Source of the DNA: Pseudomonadota bacterium
GTDB lineage: Bacteria > Desulfobacterota > JADFVX01
Length of the DNA stretch: 20,779 nucleotides
NCBI GenBank assembly: GCA_015222755.1
Contig: JADFVX010000081.1
Coordinates: forward strand, 1-20,779
Direction: 5' to 3'
Shown: piece after piece, positions 7,568-15,764 of the stretch
Layout: each line of letters opens with the position of its first letter
Numbering within the stretch: position 1 is the first letter of the stretch
Made by a program: the position numbers and the translations under genes
Notes under the pieces: generated by a model
The model's database searches: none
Seen by the model: the letters and a program-made list of their open reading frames with translations, nothing else
Told to the model about the DNA's origin: nothing

Positions 7568-8833
7568 ATGGGAATGACAATTACGGAAAAAATCCTGGCT
7601 GCGCATGCAGGACTGGACGAGGTAAGACCGGGGCAGCTTATAAACGCCAAGGTGGATATCGCACTGGGTAATGATATAACAGCGCCTATTGCTATCAGGG
7701 AGTTTAAGAAGGCCGGGGCAACCAAGGTGTTCGACAAGGACCGTGTGGCGCTCGTTCCTGACCACTTTGCGCCCAATAAGGATATTGATTCTGCGGAACA
7801 GTGCAAGGTCCTCAGGGAGTTTGCCAAGGAACAGAATATCACTCACTATTACGAGACAGGCGTGATGGGGGTTGAACACGCTCTTCTGCCTGAGCAAGGT
7901 GTAGTTACGGCAGGTGATCTTGTAATAGGCGCAGACAGCCACACATGCACTTACGGTGCTCTTGGTGCCTTCTCAACCGGTGTGGGCAGTACAGATCTTG
8001 CCGCTGCCATGATAACAGGTGAGGCCTGGTTCAAGATCCCTGAGACTATGAAGTTTGTCTATAATGGTAAGATGGGCAAGTGGGTAGGCGGTAAGGACCT
8101 TATCCTTCACACCATAGGTGACATCGGTGTTGACGGAGCGCTCTACCGTGCAATGGAGTTTACTGGAGAGACCATAGACGGCCTCTCAATGGATGGACGC
8201 TTCACAATGGCCAACATGGCTATAGAGGCGGGCGGAAAAAATGGGATCATTGCCGCTGATGACAAGACAAAGGCCTATATAAAAGGCAGGGCAGAGCGGG
8301 AAGCTGTCTTCTACTACAGTGATGAAGATGCCAAATATTTTGATGTTCGTGAATATGACTGCTCAAAAATTGAGCCCACAATAGCATTTCCTCATCTGCC
8401 GGAAAATACCAAGGGCATTACAGAGGCATCATCTCTTAATATCCCGGTAGACCAGGTATTTATAGGTTCTTGTACCAATGGGCGTTTTGAAGACCTCCTT
8501 GAGGCTGCCAACGTGATTAAAGGTAAGAAGGTACATCCTTACGTACGGACAATAGTCATTCCTGCGACACCGGAAATATATAAGCAGGCCATGAAAGAAG
8601 GACTGCTTGAGATATTCATGGATGCTAATGCCACTATCAGTGCACCAACATGTGGCCCTTGCCTGGGTGGTCATATGGGTATTCTTGCCAAGGGTGAAAG
8701 GGCCATTGCTACTTCAAACCGCAACTTCAAGGGACGTATGGGCTCACCTGAGAGTGAGGTCTACCTTTCAAATCCGGCAATAGCTGCGGCATCTGCCGTT
8801 CTGGGCAGGATAGGAAGTCCCGACGAACTGTAA
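7568..8833 (+). CDS. leuC: 3-isopropylmalate dehydratase large subunit
   Basis: This 421-residue protein isomerises 2-isopropylmalate to 3-isopropylmalate with LeuD, step two of leucine biosynthesis, using a [4Fe-4S] cluster. The three cluster cysteines are visible: C302 in FIGSCTNGR, and C362 and C365 in TCGPCLGG. The aconitase-family stretch GADSHTCTYGALGAFSTGVG (121-140) is intact. The length (about 420 residues) fits the shorter LeuC/HacA-type group rather than the roughly 465-residue enterobacterial type, and it pairs with the short LeuD next door. The AGGAG ribosome site (7555-7559) lies 8 bases before the ATG. The protein is cytoplasmic. The alternative assignment, homoaconitase, is unlikely because leuD and leuB share the operon. 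Confidence 0.97.
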   Translation: MGMTITEKILAAHAGLDEVRPGQLINAKVDIALGNDITAPIAIREFKKAGATKVFDKDRVALVPDHFAPNKDIDSAEQCKVLREFAKEQNITHYYETGVMGVEHALLPEQGVVTAGDLVIGADSHTCTYGALGAFSTGVGSTDLAAAMITGEAWFKIPETMKFVYNGKMGKWVGGKDLILHTIGDIGVDGALYRAMEFTGETIDGLSMDGRFTMANMAIEAGGKNGIIAADDKTKAYIKGRAEREAVFYYSDEDAKYFDVREYDCSKIEPTIAFPHLPENTKGITEASSLNIPVDQVFIGSCTNGRFEDLLEAANVIKGKKVHPYVRTIVIPATPEIYKQAMKEGLLEIFMDANATISAPTCGPCLGGHMGILAKGERAIATSNRNFKGRMGSPESEVYLSNPAIAAASAVLGRIGSPDEL

Positions 8834-8837
8834 AGGC

Positions 8838-8856
8838 AGGGGATACCATGTCCCCT
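8838..8856 (+). other. Small intercistronic hairpin between leuC and leuD
   Basis: AGGGGA and TCCCCT form a 6-bp stem around a 7-base loop, followed by a short pyrimidine tract (TTTCTCT) that is not a proper T-run. It ends 16 bases before the leuD ribosome site. It is too weak for a confident terminator; it could affect mRNA processing or the relative output of the two subunits. Confidence 0.35.
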
Positions 8857-8884
8857 TTCTCTAATCACCACCAAGGAGGAAATT

Positions 8885-9382
8885 TTGAAATTTTCAGGAA
8901 ATGTACATAAATTCGGAGCCGATATCGATACAGATGCTATCATACCAGCCCGTTATCTCAATACCTCTGACCCTGCGGAACTGGCTAAGCACTGTATGGA
9001 GGATGCTGATCCGGACTTTGTAAGCAAGATGCAAAATGGCGATGTTATCGTTGCAGATAAGAATTTCGGTTGTGGTTCTTCACGAGAACATGCGCCTATC
9101 GCCATTAAGGAAGCAGGAGTGTCCTGCATTATTGCAAAATCCTATGCCCGTATATTTTACCGCAATTCTTTCAATATGGGGCTTCCCATCCTGGAGTGTA
9201 AAGGTGCTGTAGATGGTATCTCCGAGGGTGATAAACTTGAAGTTGATACTGACAGCGGCAAGATAAACAACATCACAACAGGAAAGTCATACCAGGCGCA
9301 AGCCATACCTCCATTTATGCAGGAGCTTATCGCAGCAGGCGGTCTTATGGAATATGTAAAGTTAAGGGGTGCCAGTGCGTAA
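8885..9382 (+). CDS. leuD: 3-isopropylmalate dehydratase small subunit
   Basis: This 165-residue swivel-domain subunit completes isopropylmalate isomerase with LeuC. The hallmark GCGSSREHAP is at residues 62-71, and the N-terminal HKFGADIDTDAIIPARYL matches the short, HacB-like LeuD group. The start is a TTG at 8885: it has a strong AAGGAGG (8873-8879) five bases upstream, and the conserved protein begins immediately there (MKFSGNVHKF), so no better ATG exists. The stop overlaps the next gene. Confidence 0.96.
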   Translation: MKFSGNVHKFGADIDTDAIIPARYLNTSDPAELAKHCMEDADPDFVSKMQNGDVIVADKNFGCGSSREHAPIAIKEAGVSCIIAKSYARIFYRNSFNMGLPILECKGAVDGISEGDKLEVDTDSGKINNITTGKSYQAQAIPPFMQELIAAGGLMEYVKLRGASA

Positions 9383-10031
9383 CTTAATTGCCCTCTTGCT
9401 GATCCCGTTTTTTCTTCTTACTATCAATGCCTGCCAGAAGCAGGAAGAAGTGGTTGTAGCTAAGCTTGTTGAGAAAAAGGAAAAGCCGCTTCCTGAAATA
9501 TCTCAGGCAAGGGTGGATGTCTGGCTTAAGGTGACTGAAGACATAGGCAAGTATATAAGAAAATTTTCACTTGAAGGTGAGGATGTGAGTGAAAAAAGAG
9601 GCCTGACGATGCTATCTCATAGCAGCCAGCGAACACAAGTAGCATTTAGCAAGATATTTAAGGATGCCGGGATGGAGATCAAAGAATTCTGGAATATAAT
9701 GAGAGAAGTGAAAAAGCTCAGGAAGTATTCTGATATAAAGAAAGAGGAAAAACGGCAGGCCAGGGACTTGGATGAACTTATTGCGGCTGGCAGGGAAGAG
9801 ATAGAGAGGCTCAAAAGGGAAATGGGCGAGGATGTATCAATGGGTACCATTCTGGCAATGGAGGAGAAGATCCGGGAGTTTGAGGAATTTAAAGGGAATA
9901 TCTCACCTGTTTCGGTCGGTGTGAAGGCAGAGTTGATAGTGCTGTGGGAAAGTAACGGTGAAAAAATCAATAAAGCGATATCCGATATGTGGAAGGTCAG
10001 AGAGAGAGAAGTAGTACCTTACAATCATTAA
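9375..10031 (+). CDS. Predicted lipoprotein, alpha-helical, embedded in the leu operon
   Basis: This is a protein of about 218 residues starting MRNLIALLLIPFFLLTINAC. It has a short positive N-terminus, a hydrophobic core and a Cys that fits a relaxed lipobox (I-N-A-C), so it is likely a lipoprotein. The mature part is charged and strongly helical, with a probable coiled coil in the middle (KKEEKRQARDLDEL onward). I recognise no family. Two in-frame GTG starts are possible, at 9369 and 9375; AAGGGG at 9364-9369 is spaced better for 9375. Either way the gene overlaps leuD by 8 to 14 bases and sits 16 bases before leuB, so it is co-transcribed. No link to leucine synthesis can be seen, and it may simply use the operon's promoter. 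Confidence 0.8.
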   Translation: MRNLIALLLIPFFLLTINACQKQEEVVVAKLVEKKEKPLPEISQARVDVWLKVTEDIGKYIRKFSLEGEDVSEKRGLTMLSHSSQRTQVAFSKIFKDAGMEIKEFWNIMREVKKLRKYSDIKKEEKRQARDLDELIAAGREEIERLKREMGEDVSMGTILAMEEKIREFEEFKGNISPVSVGVKAELIVLWESNGEKINKAISDMWKVREREVVPYNH

Positions 10032-10047
10032 AAGAGGTTGAATAAGA

Positions 10048-11127
10048 ATGAGTGATGTTAAGAAAATAGCAGTACTGCCCGGCGATGGTATAGGGCCAGA
10101 GATCATTGCAGAAGCGCGCAAGGTGCTTGAACTTGTTGGGGAAAAAACGGGTACTGCCTTTGAATTTACAGAGGGCCTCATTGGCGGGGCAGCTATTGAT
10201 GCTACAGGGAACCCTTTTCCCGAAGAGACTCAGGAACTTGTTAAGGCCTCTGATGCCGTAATGCTCGGTGCAGTAGGAGGGCCTAAATGGGAAGGCCTTG
10301 ATTACGCTATTCGTCCTGAGAGAGGGCTTCTCGGCCTTCGTGCAACGCTCGGTGCTTTTGCGAACCTTAGGCCTGCAAAGATATACGATGAACTTGTCGA
10401 TGCCTCTACTCTCAAAAAAGAGGTGATCGAAGGCGTTGATATAATGGTAGTCCGCGAGCTTACTGGAGGCATTTACTTCGGGGAGCCTAAAGGCGTGGAA
10501 GTACTGGCCGACGGCAGCAAAAAAGGTTTTAATACCCTTGTCTATACTACTCCCGAGATAGAGCGTATTGCAAAGATAGCCTTCGATGTTGCGAGGCAGC
10601 GCGGCAGGAAGGTATGTTCAGTAGATAAGGCGAATGTACTTGAGTGTACGGAGCTCTGGCGCGATGTAGTTACCGATGTACACAAAGATTACAAGGATGT
10701 TGAACTTTCTCATATGTATGTCGATAACGCTGCTATGCAGCTTATACGGAACCCGAAGCAATTTGATGTTATTGTTACTACAAATATGTTCGGTGACATA
10801 CTTTCCGATGCAGCCTCCATGTTGACCGGTTCCATCGGCATGCTTCCCTCGGCAAGTATGGGTGGCATGGTAGGTATCTATGAGCCTATCCATGGCAGCG
10901 CACCTGATATAGCAGGGCAGGGTAAGGCCAATCCTATAGCCACTATTATGTCTGCCGCTATGATGCTGAAATATGCCTTTGCTATGGATGATGCCTATGA
11001 TGATATAGATAATGCAGTGATAGCTGTGCTTGGCAAGGGTTTTAGGACTCCTGATATTATGCAGGAAGGCGGTACTGAAGTAACTTGTTCGAAGATGGGG
11101 GAGTTGATTCTAAATGAGCTTACCTAA
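10048..11127 (+). CDS. leuB: 3-isopropylmalate dehydrogenase
   Basis: The 359-residue NAD-dependent beta-decarboxylating dehydrogenase oxidises 3-isopropylmalate to 2-isopropylcaproate's oxo-precursor, 4-methyl-2-oxopentanoate, the third step of leucine biosynthesis. Visible family features are the N-terminal PGDGIGPEI (11-19), the substrate-binding arginines in LRATLGAFANLRP, catalytic Tyr143 (GIYFGEP), Lys194 (VDKANVL), metal-binding Asp226, Asp250 and Asp254 (YVDNAAMQL; FGDILSD), and the NAD loop HGSAPDIAGQGKANP. The length matches LeuB exactly. The neighbours leuC and leuD exclude isocitrate or tartrate dehydrogenase. AGAGG lies upstream of the ATG. The protein is cytoplasmic. Confidence 0.97.
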   Translation: MSDVKKIAVLPGDGIGPEIIAEARKVLELVGEKTGTAFEFTEGLIGGAAIDATGNPFPEETQELVKASDAVMLGAVGGPKWEGLDYAIRPERGLLGLRATLGAFANLRPAKIYDELVDASTLKKEVIEGVDIMVVRELTGGIYFGEPKGVEVLADGSKKGFNTLVYTTPEIERIAKIAFDVARQRGRKVCSVDKANVLECTELWRDVVTDVHKDYKDVELSHMYVDNAAMQLIRNPKQFDVIVTTNMFGDILSDAASMLTGSIGMLPSASMGGMVGIYEPIHGSAPDIAGQGKANPIATIMSAAMMLKYAFAMDDAYDDIDNAVIAVLGKGFRTPDIMQEGGTEVTCSKMGELILNELT

Positions 11128-11344
11128 GGGCTATTCTGTGCTCCACGAAATAAAGGCCAAGAAGGAGGCCTTTGAGGAGGAAGTCGGGCATTGCATGGGT
11201 ATCAGGCTTACACCTGAGATGGCAGTGCAGGTGAGGGAGGAGCTCCATCGTTACTATAACAGGGACCCGGGTGAGGCGCTTATGACGCTCTTTGGTGCGG
11301 AGATAGTTTGCACCGATGCAGATGAACTGGGGTTTGAGGACTAG
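11114..11344 (+). CDS. Small conserved-looking protein overlapping leuB
   Basis: This 76-residue, acidic, soluble protein begins MSLPKGYSVL and has no signal or membrane helix. It contains two cysteines (in GHCMG and IVCTD), a central helical stretch (MAVQVREELHRYYNRDP) and an acidic end (DADELGFED). It overlaps the end of leuB by 14 bases in another frame and is preceded by GGGGGAG inside leuB, so it is translationally coupled. A terminator follows 27 bases after its stop, which makes it the last gene of the operon. I do not recognise the family. Its position and ribosome site argue that it is real. Confidence 0.72.
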   Translation: MSLPKGYSVLHEIKAKKEAFEEEVGHCMGIRLTPEMAVQVREELHRYYNRDPGEALMTLFGAEIVCTDADELGFED

Positions 11345-11371
11345 AAGCAATAAAGTGTTTATTGATTTACG

Positions 11372-11405
11372 AAAGGCCTGACTTTTATTAGTCAGGCCTT
11401 TTTTT
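11372..11405 (+). terminator. Terminator of the leu operon
   Basis: A 12-bp perfect stem, AAAGGCCTGACT with AGTCAGGCCTTT, closes a six-base loop (TTTATT) and runs into seven T (11399-11405). The A-rich left arm may let it also act, more weakly, on transcripts of the convergent kinase gene. Confidence 0.95.
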
Positions 11406-11444
11406 GCCTGCTGGTCTTTTTATTATATAGGCACTCCCTGCCAG

Positions 11445-14279
11445 CTAAACTACCTCCACCCTGTTTCCACCTTTTTCTATAGCCTTATTAAGGGCTGCCA
11501 TGGCGGACTCCACCATCTCATACGGGTCTTGATCTTCCAGTTTAGCTATGCTCATGCAGGCTGTTATCCTGCCGAGGGGCTGGTCATCCTCCTGTAGAAA
11601 GGGATAATCATGAATCTTTTCTACAAACCTTCCAGCAAGGCCTTCTGCTGCATCGGGTGGGGTATTTGTAAGTATAAATCCAAAGGTGTCAGAGGCGTAG
11701 CGAACAAGGATATCGGAGCCTCTCAGTGTCTTTTTCAGGAGTGAAGCAATCTTTTTCAAGGTCAGGTTTGCGTAATATTCGCCTTTTTTGTTACGGTAAT
11801 TGTCCAAATGGTCTATGTGGAGAAGGGCCATGCTTAAAGGGAACTTGTATCTCTTGGCTCTAGCAACCTCCTGCGGATATCTAATCTCGAAATACCTGTA
11901 ATTGAAGAGACCTGTCAGTTCATCAACAAGGCCGGCCCTGTGCGGGTAGGCTATCTTGAGGCTGTTCAGGTGGTTTAGGAGTTTTTCAGATTCCAGGGCG
12001 TCCTTTTTTAGTACAGCTTCTATCTGCTCTGTCATCCTGTGTTTATCATCTTCTGAAATTTCGTGGGAGGTGAGGGCGAAAACGGGCGTATGCTTCAGCA
12101 TGGGGTGAGACTTGATACGGTCTATGATATCAAAACCGCCGTTTGCCATTGTTGTATCTACCATTACTATGTCAGGCCTTGTAGATAGGGCCATCTCAAA
12201 ACCTATTTGATTGTCACCGGCAAAATTGAAGATACAATTCTCATTTTTCAGCATATCGTTAAGAATGTCCTGAAACTCTTCATTGTTTGTAAGTGCAAGT
12301 ACTGTAACAGGTTTCCGTCTTTTTTTGTGCTCAGATGCAAGTATATTGAATTTGTTGACGAGAGCGTCCTTCGATGCCGGTTTTACCAGGTAGTCTGTTG
12401 CGCCAAGGGCGAAGGCGAGTTCCCTGTTTTCAACTATTGAGTGTATTATTACGGGTATGTTGCTTGTCTCAGGATCATCCTTCAGGGCCTGTAGTACTTC
12501 CCACCCGTCTTTTTTTGGAAGCATGATGTCCAGAGATATTGCAAATGGCTTTTCCCCCCTGGCCTTTTCAATAGCTTCAGTCCCGTTATAGGCATGGGAC
12601 ACCTTGTAGCCAGCCTGGGTAAGATATATTGTAATTATTTCAGATGTAGCCATGTCGTCCTCGGCTACCAGAATAAGAGGGCTTTCATGCTTGTCGGCAG
12701 ACTGAGGTGGAAAGGAAAGAGAATATGAAATATGCTCTTCCATCAAGGGTATCTCTTCTGCACTGAGCACGGGTATATAAAGACTGAATACCGAGCCTTC
12801 CTCCAGTGCTGATGCCACATCTATATGGCCGCCGTGAAGTTCTATCAGTTTTTTTGTAAGTGAAAGTCCAAGCCCTGTCCCTTCTGTGGACTTGGAAGTG
12901 TCTACCTGTTCAAATTCTTCGAAAATTTTTGAAAGGTCCTCATGAGGGATGCCTATCCCGGTATCCCATACTGATATCTTTATGAAATCATGTCCATGTG
13001 GTGCCCATTCAGAGGTCTCGCCTTCATTAATCTCATCTATCCTTACTCCCACTTTTCCACCTTCCGGTGTGAACTTTATTGCGTTAGAAATGAGGTTGTA
13101 AAAGATCTGCTTCACCTTGATCCTGTCGGCATATATATTCAGGTCTTTCGGTATTTCATTGAGGAGTTCTATCTCCTTTCTGTCGGAGAGGGCCTTTAGG
13201 ACGGTTTCTACTTCATCGATAATATGGGTAATGGAAAGCCCTTCCATGTCGAGTTCAGCCTTGCCGGCCTCTATTTTTGCAAGATCAAGTATGTTGTTGA
13301 CCAGGTGAAGGAGGTGATTCCCTGATGTGTGTATATTTTTTACGTACTTTTCCTGATCCTCGTTTAGATCGCCAAATATCTTCTCCTTCAGGAGGTCAGA
13401 GAAGCCTATAATAGAGTTAAGGGGAGTCCTCAGTTCGTGACTTGCATTGGCTATGAACCTTCCCTTAAGTTCATTAGCCTTTCTTAACTCCCTGTTGGAT
13501 ACCTCAAGCTCTCTGGTTCTTTTTAGTATCTTTTCTTCAAGGCCCTCGTTAAGAGTTTCAAGCTCCTCGTTCTTCTCCTTCAGAGTCTGTCTCAGGCGCT
13601 TCTCCATGCCGATGTCTTTACTGATCCCTACTGTTCCTATGAAATTACCTTCATTGTCGCTGAGATTTGATAGAGTGAGGCTTATGTCGGCAAAGGAGGC
13701 GTCTTTTTTTTGTAAAACCGTTTCATAGTTGTATACAGCGCCTCTTTTTTCTAGCATCTGTCCAATACGTGACCTTTCATCTGCGTCCTTATAAAGTGCG
13801 GATACCTTTTTGCCAATGAGTTCATCTTTTTTATAGCCCAGGATGCGCTCTCCTCCCTTGGAGAACTTGACAATATTTTTATCTTTGTCAGTTGTTATGA
13901 TCATGTCCTGGGAATCATCAAGAACACACTGGAGATAGCGAAGGCTTTTTTCCCGTTCATCAATGAGTTGCCAGAGGATCAAGGCCCCTGAACCTTCCAG
14001 GATCTCAACTCTGGAACTGCATGCATCTCTTATGATATCCGCAGTTTCTGCATGTCCTGTTACGTTGAGCACGACCTTTGGAGACATTTTGCCCAGGTGC
14101 TTTATATTCATGGAGGTGGGGATCCCCAATGCCTCGGCCTTCTTTAATCCGGGGGCATCACCGTTTTGGTCTACGATCCCCACGATATCGACTGCATCGC
14201 TCTGATGGAATATGTCCAGCAGGGCGCTGCCGCCATGTCCGGCACCTAGAATTGCTATTTTTAACCTGCCTCTATTCAT
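11445..14279 (-). CDS. Hybrid histidine kinase with Rossmann, PAS, two receiver and degenerate GGDEF domains
   Basis: A 944-residue cytoplasmic protein with no membrane helix. Order: a Rossmann-like domain (about 6-107, GAGHGGSAL nucleotide loop, then IVDQNG); PAS (about 116-225); coiled coil (225-275); HisKA with phosphorylatable H281 (NASHELRTPLN); HATPase_c with N-box (NLISNAIKFTP, 395-405), DTGIGIP (439-445) and GTGLGLSL (467-474); receiver 1 (about 535-645; D541/D542, phospho-Asp D584, K633); receiver 2 (about 658-765), where the acidic pair is replaced by Asn (LTNNEE) although D708 remains; and a GGDEF-fold domain (about 785-942) starting DELTGLFNYRYF. In the last domain the GGDEF signature reads ASDTF (862-866), so cyclase activity is probably lost. 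The Rossmann domain suggests sensing of a dinucleotide or redox state. The gene is monocistronic, divergent from metK, and has AGAGG before the ATG. Its target is unknown. Confidence 0.93.
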   Translation of the reverse strand: MNRGRLKIAILGAGHGGSALLDIFHQSDAVDIVGIVDQNGDAPGLKKAEALGIPTSMNIKHLGKMSPKVVLNVTGHAETADIIRDACSSRVEILEGSGALILWQLIDEREKSLRYLQCVLDDSQDMIITTDKDKNIVKFSKGGERILGYKKDELIGKKVSALYKDADERSRIGQMLEKRGAVYNYETVLQKKDASFADISLTLSNLSDNEGNFIGTVGISKDIGMEKRLRQTLKEKNEELETLNEGLEEKILKRTRELEVSNRELRKANELKGRFIANASHELRTPLNSIIGFSDLLKEKIFGDLNEDQEKYVKNIHTSGNHLLHLVNNILDLAKIEAGKAELDMEGLSITHIIDEVETVLKALSDRKEIELLNEIPKDLNIYADRIKVKQIFYNLISNAIKFTPEGGKVGVRIDEINEGETSEWAPHGHDFIKISVWDTGIGIPHEDLSKIFEEFEQVDTSKSTEGTGLGLSLTKKLIELHGGHIDVASALEEGSVFSLYIPVLSAEEIPLMEEHISYSLSFPPQSADKHESPLILVAEDDMATSEIITIYLTQAGYKVSHAYNGTEAIEKARGEKPFAISLDIMLPKKDGWEVLQALKDDPETSNIPVIIHSIVENRELAFALGATDYLVKPASKDALVNKFNILASEHKKRRKPVTVLALTNNEEFQDILNDMLKNENCIFNFAGDNQIGFEMALSTRPDIVMVDTTMANGGFDIIDRIKSHPMLKHTPVFALTSHEISEDDKHRMTEQIEAVLKKDALESEKLLNHLNSLKIAYPHRAGLVDELTGLFNYRYFEIRYPQEVARAKRYKFPLSMALLHIDHLDNYRNKKGEYYANLTLKKIASLLKKTLRGSDILVRYASDTFGFILTNTPPDAAEGLAGRFVEKIHDYPFLQEDDQPLGRITACMSIAKLEDQDPYEMVESAMAALNKAIEKGGNRVEVV

Positions 14280-14325
14280 TGTTTTTCCTCTGGGGAGATT
14301 TATTTTGGGAGTGCTTAAGCCGATT

Positions 14326-14354
14326 ATTCTATATTGTTAAAATTCCAGGGGCAA
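14326..14354 (-). promoter_or_regulatory. Candidate promoter of the hybrid kinase gene
   Basis: On the minus strand TTGCCC (14354-14349) and TAGAAT (14331-14326) are spaced 17 bases apart, about 47 bases upstream of the kinase ATG. The -10 matches consensus at five of six positions, the -35 at four. Confidence 0.45.
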
Positions 14355-14533
14355 GTGAAATTGATCTTATCTTGACTGAAGCAAAGCTTAAAGGGCCCGC
14401 CATATTCTGCTGTAAGAGGTCTTGTTAGCTGTGTTGTAAAAAGGGTGTTTGACCTGTACCTTGATCATCTCTTTCCCCCCTGAAAATTGCTGTCTATTAC
14501 TATTCCTATCCGCTTGCTGGCAAGATTAGATAC

Positions 14534-14561
14534 TTGACTTGGCAGCTGATTATGTTAATAT
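14534..14561 (+). promoter_or_regulatory. Candidate promoter of metK-ahcY
   Basis: TTGACT (14534-14539) and TAATAT (14556-14561) are 16 bases apart. Transcription would start near 14568, about 30 bases before the metK ATG, which has GGAGG just upstream. Confidence 0.5.
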
Positions 14562-14598
14562 CTAGCGTTGCTTGTAAGAAAAAATGGAGGATTGATTA

Positions 14599-15762
14599 AT
14601 GGGAATGACAGATTATCTTTTTACCTCGGAATCCGTGTCTGAGGGACACCCGGACAAGGTCTCTGACCAGATCTCTGACGCTATACTGGACGCACTTCTT
14701 GCGCAGGATCCAAAGTCGAGGGTTGCATGTGAGACGCTGGTGACTACGGGCATGGTACTGCTGGCCGGTGAGATCACCACGACGGCAGTTATTGACTACC
14801 AGGATGTCGTCAGGCAGACAATCAAGGAGATCGGCTATACCGATCCTCATATAGGTTTTGATCATGAAAACTGCGCCGTGTTGGTGACCTTGGACAAGCA
14901 GTCGCCCGACATAGCCCAGGGTGTTAACGAATTTGAAGACCATGAACAGGGCGCGGGCGACCAGGGGCTTATGTTCGGCTATGCATGTAACCAGACTCCC
15001 GAGATGATGCCCATGTCTATTCTCTTTGCCCATAAGCTTGTTAGAAGGCTTGCGGAACTCAGGAAGGACGGGACTCTTGATTACCTGAGGCCAGACTCCA
15101 AGAGTCAGGTCTCCGTTCAGTATGTGGACAACAAGCCTGTAAGGGTCGATTCCGTAGTTATCTCGACACAGCATACGGCAGATGTCGAAAATGAAACCAT
15201 CCGAAAAGATGTCATCGAAAAGGTCATAAATAATGTGATCCCTGCCGAACTTCTGGATGGAGATACAAAGTACCATATAAATCCTACTGGCAGGTTCGTA
15301 GTAGGCGGGCCAAAGGGTGACTGCGGTCTGACGGGAAGGAAGATTATTGTCGACACCTATGGTGGTCATGGTAGCCACGGCGGTGGCGCCTTCTCCGGTA
15401 AGGACCCGTCCAAGGTTGACCGCTCTGCTTCCTACATGGCCAGGTACGTCGCAAAGAACATCGTTGCCGCAGGTCTTGCCGACGAGTGTGAGGTTCAGCT
15501 TGCCTATGCCATCGGTGTGGCCAAGCCTGTCTCGGTAATGATAGATACATTCGGTAGCGGCAAGATACCTAGCGACGATATAGCAAGAATCGTCAATGAA
15601 AACTTTGATCTCAGCCCGAAGGGCATAGTGAAGAAACTGGATCTGCTTCGTCCCATATACAGGCAGACGGCCGCCTACGGCCACTTCGGCAGGACTGAAA
15701 AGGATCTTTACTGGGAAAGGACAGATATGGCGGAAACACTTAAAAAGGCAGCGGGGATATAG
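14599..15762 (+). CDS. metK: S-adenosylmethionine synthetase (methionine adenosyltransferase)
   Basis: This 387-residue cytoplasmic enzyme makes S-adenosylmethionine from methionine and ATP. Signature elements are FTSESVSEGHPDKVSDQISD near the N-terminus (metal and ATP binding), GAGDQG (118-123), and the P-loop-like GGGAFSGKD (261-269) followed by PSKVDRSASYMARY. The length is typical (380-400). The usual YGGMxxHGGGAFSGKD stretch reads YGGHGSHGGGAFSGKD, a mild variation outside the catalytic core. GGAGG precedes the ATG. It lies 2 bases before ahcY, forming a methyl-cycle operon: MetK supplies the methyl donor and AhcY removes the by-product. A 362-codon ORF on the opposite strand is a coding shadow. 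Confidence 0.98.
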   Translation: MGMTDYLFTSESVSEGHPDKVSDQISDAILDALLAQDPKSRVACETLVTTGMVLLAGEITTTAVIDYQDVVRQTIKEIGYTDPHIGFDHENCAVLVTLDKQSPDIAQGVNEFEDHEQGAGDQGLMFGYACNQTPEMMPMSILFAHKLVRRLAELRKDGTLDYLRPDSKSQVSVQYVDNKPVRVDSVVISTQHTADVENETIRKDVIEKVINNVIPAELLDGDTKYHINPTGRFVVGGPKGDCGLTGRKIIVDTYGGHGSHGGGAFSGKDPSKVDRSASYMARYVAKNIVAAGLADECEVQLAYAIGVAKPVSVMIDTFGSGKIPSDDIARIVNENFDLSPKGIVKKLDLLRPIYRQTAAYGHFGRTEKDLYWERTDMAETLKKAAGI

Positions 15763-15764
15763 AT

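Larger units (their letters stand above)
14280..14598 (+). other. Divergent intergenic region between the kinase and metK
   Basis: This 319-base gap holds a candidate promoter for each flanking gene and no convincing ORF. The predicted metK leader is only about 30 bases, so there is no room for a SAM-type riboswitch downstream of the promoter. No SAM riboswitch core was recognised upstream of it either. A small CTTGC/GCAAG hairpin near 14513 overlaps neither promoter. Confidence 0.6.

Noticed and set aside
8838..8856. Terminator between leuC and leuD
   Set aside because: The stem is only 6 bp and lacks a T-run, and the two genes encode subunits of one enzyme, so termination there is unlikely; kept only as a small hairpin.
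14280..14598. SAM or SAH riboswitch before metK-ahcY
   Set aside because: The leader after the best promoter is about 30 bases, metK and ahcY are 2 bases apart, and no riboswitch core was recognised.
14596..15684. 362-codon minus-strand ORF opposite metK
   Set aside because: It is a long open shadow caused by the codon bias of a strongly conserved gene; its translation shows no family features and its end coincides with metK only by frame.
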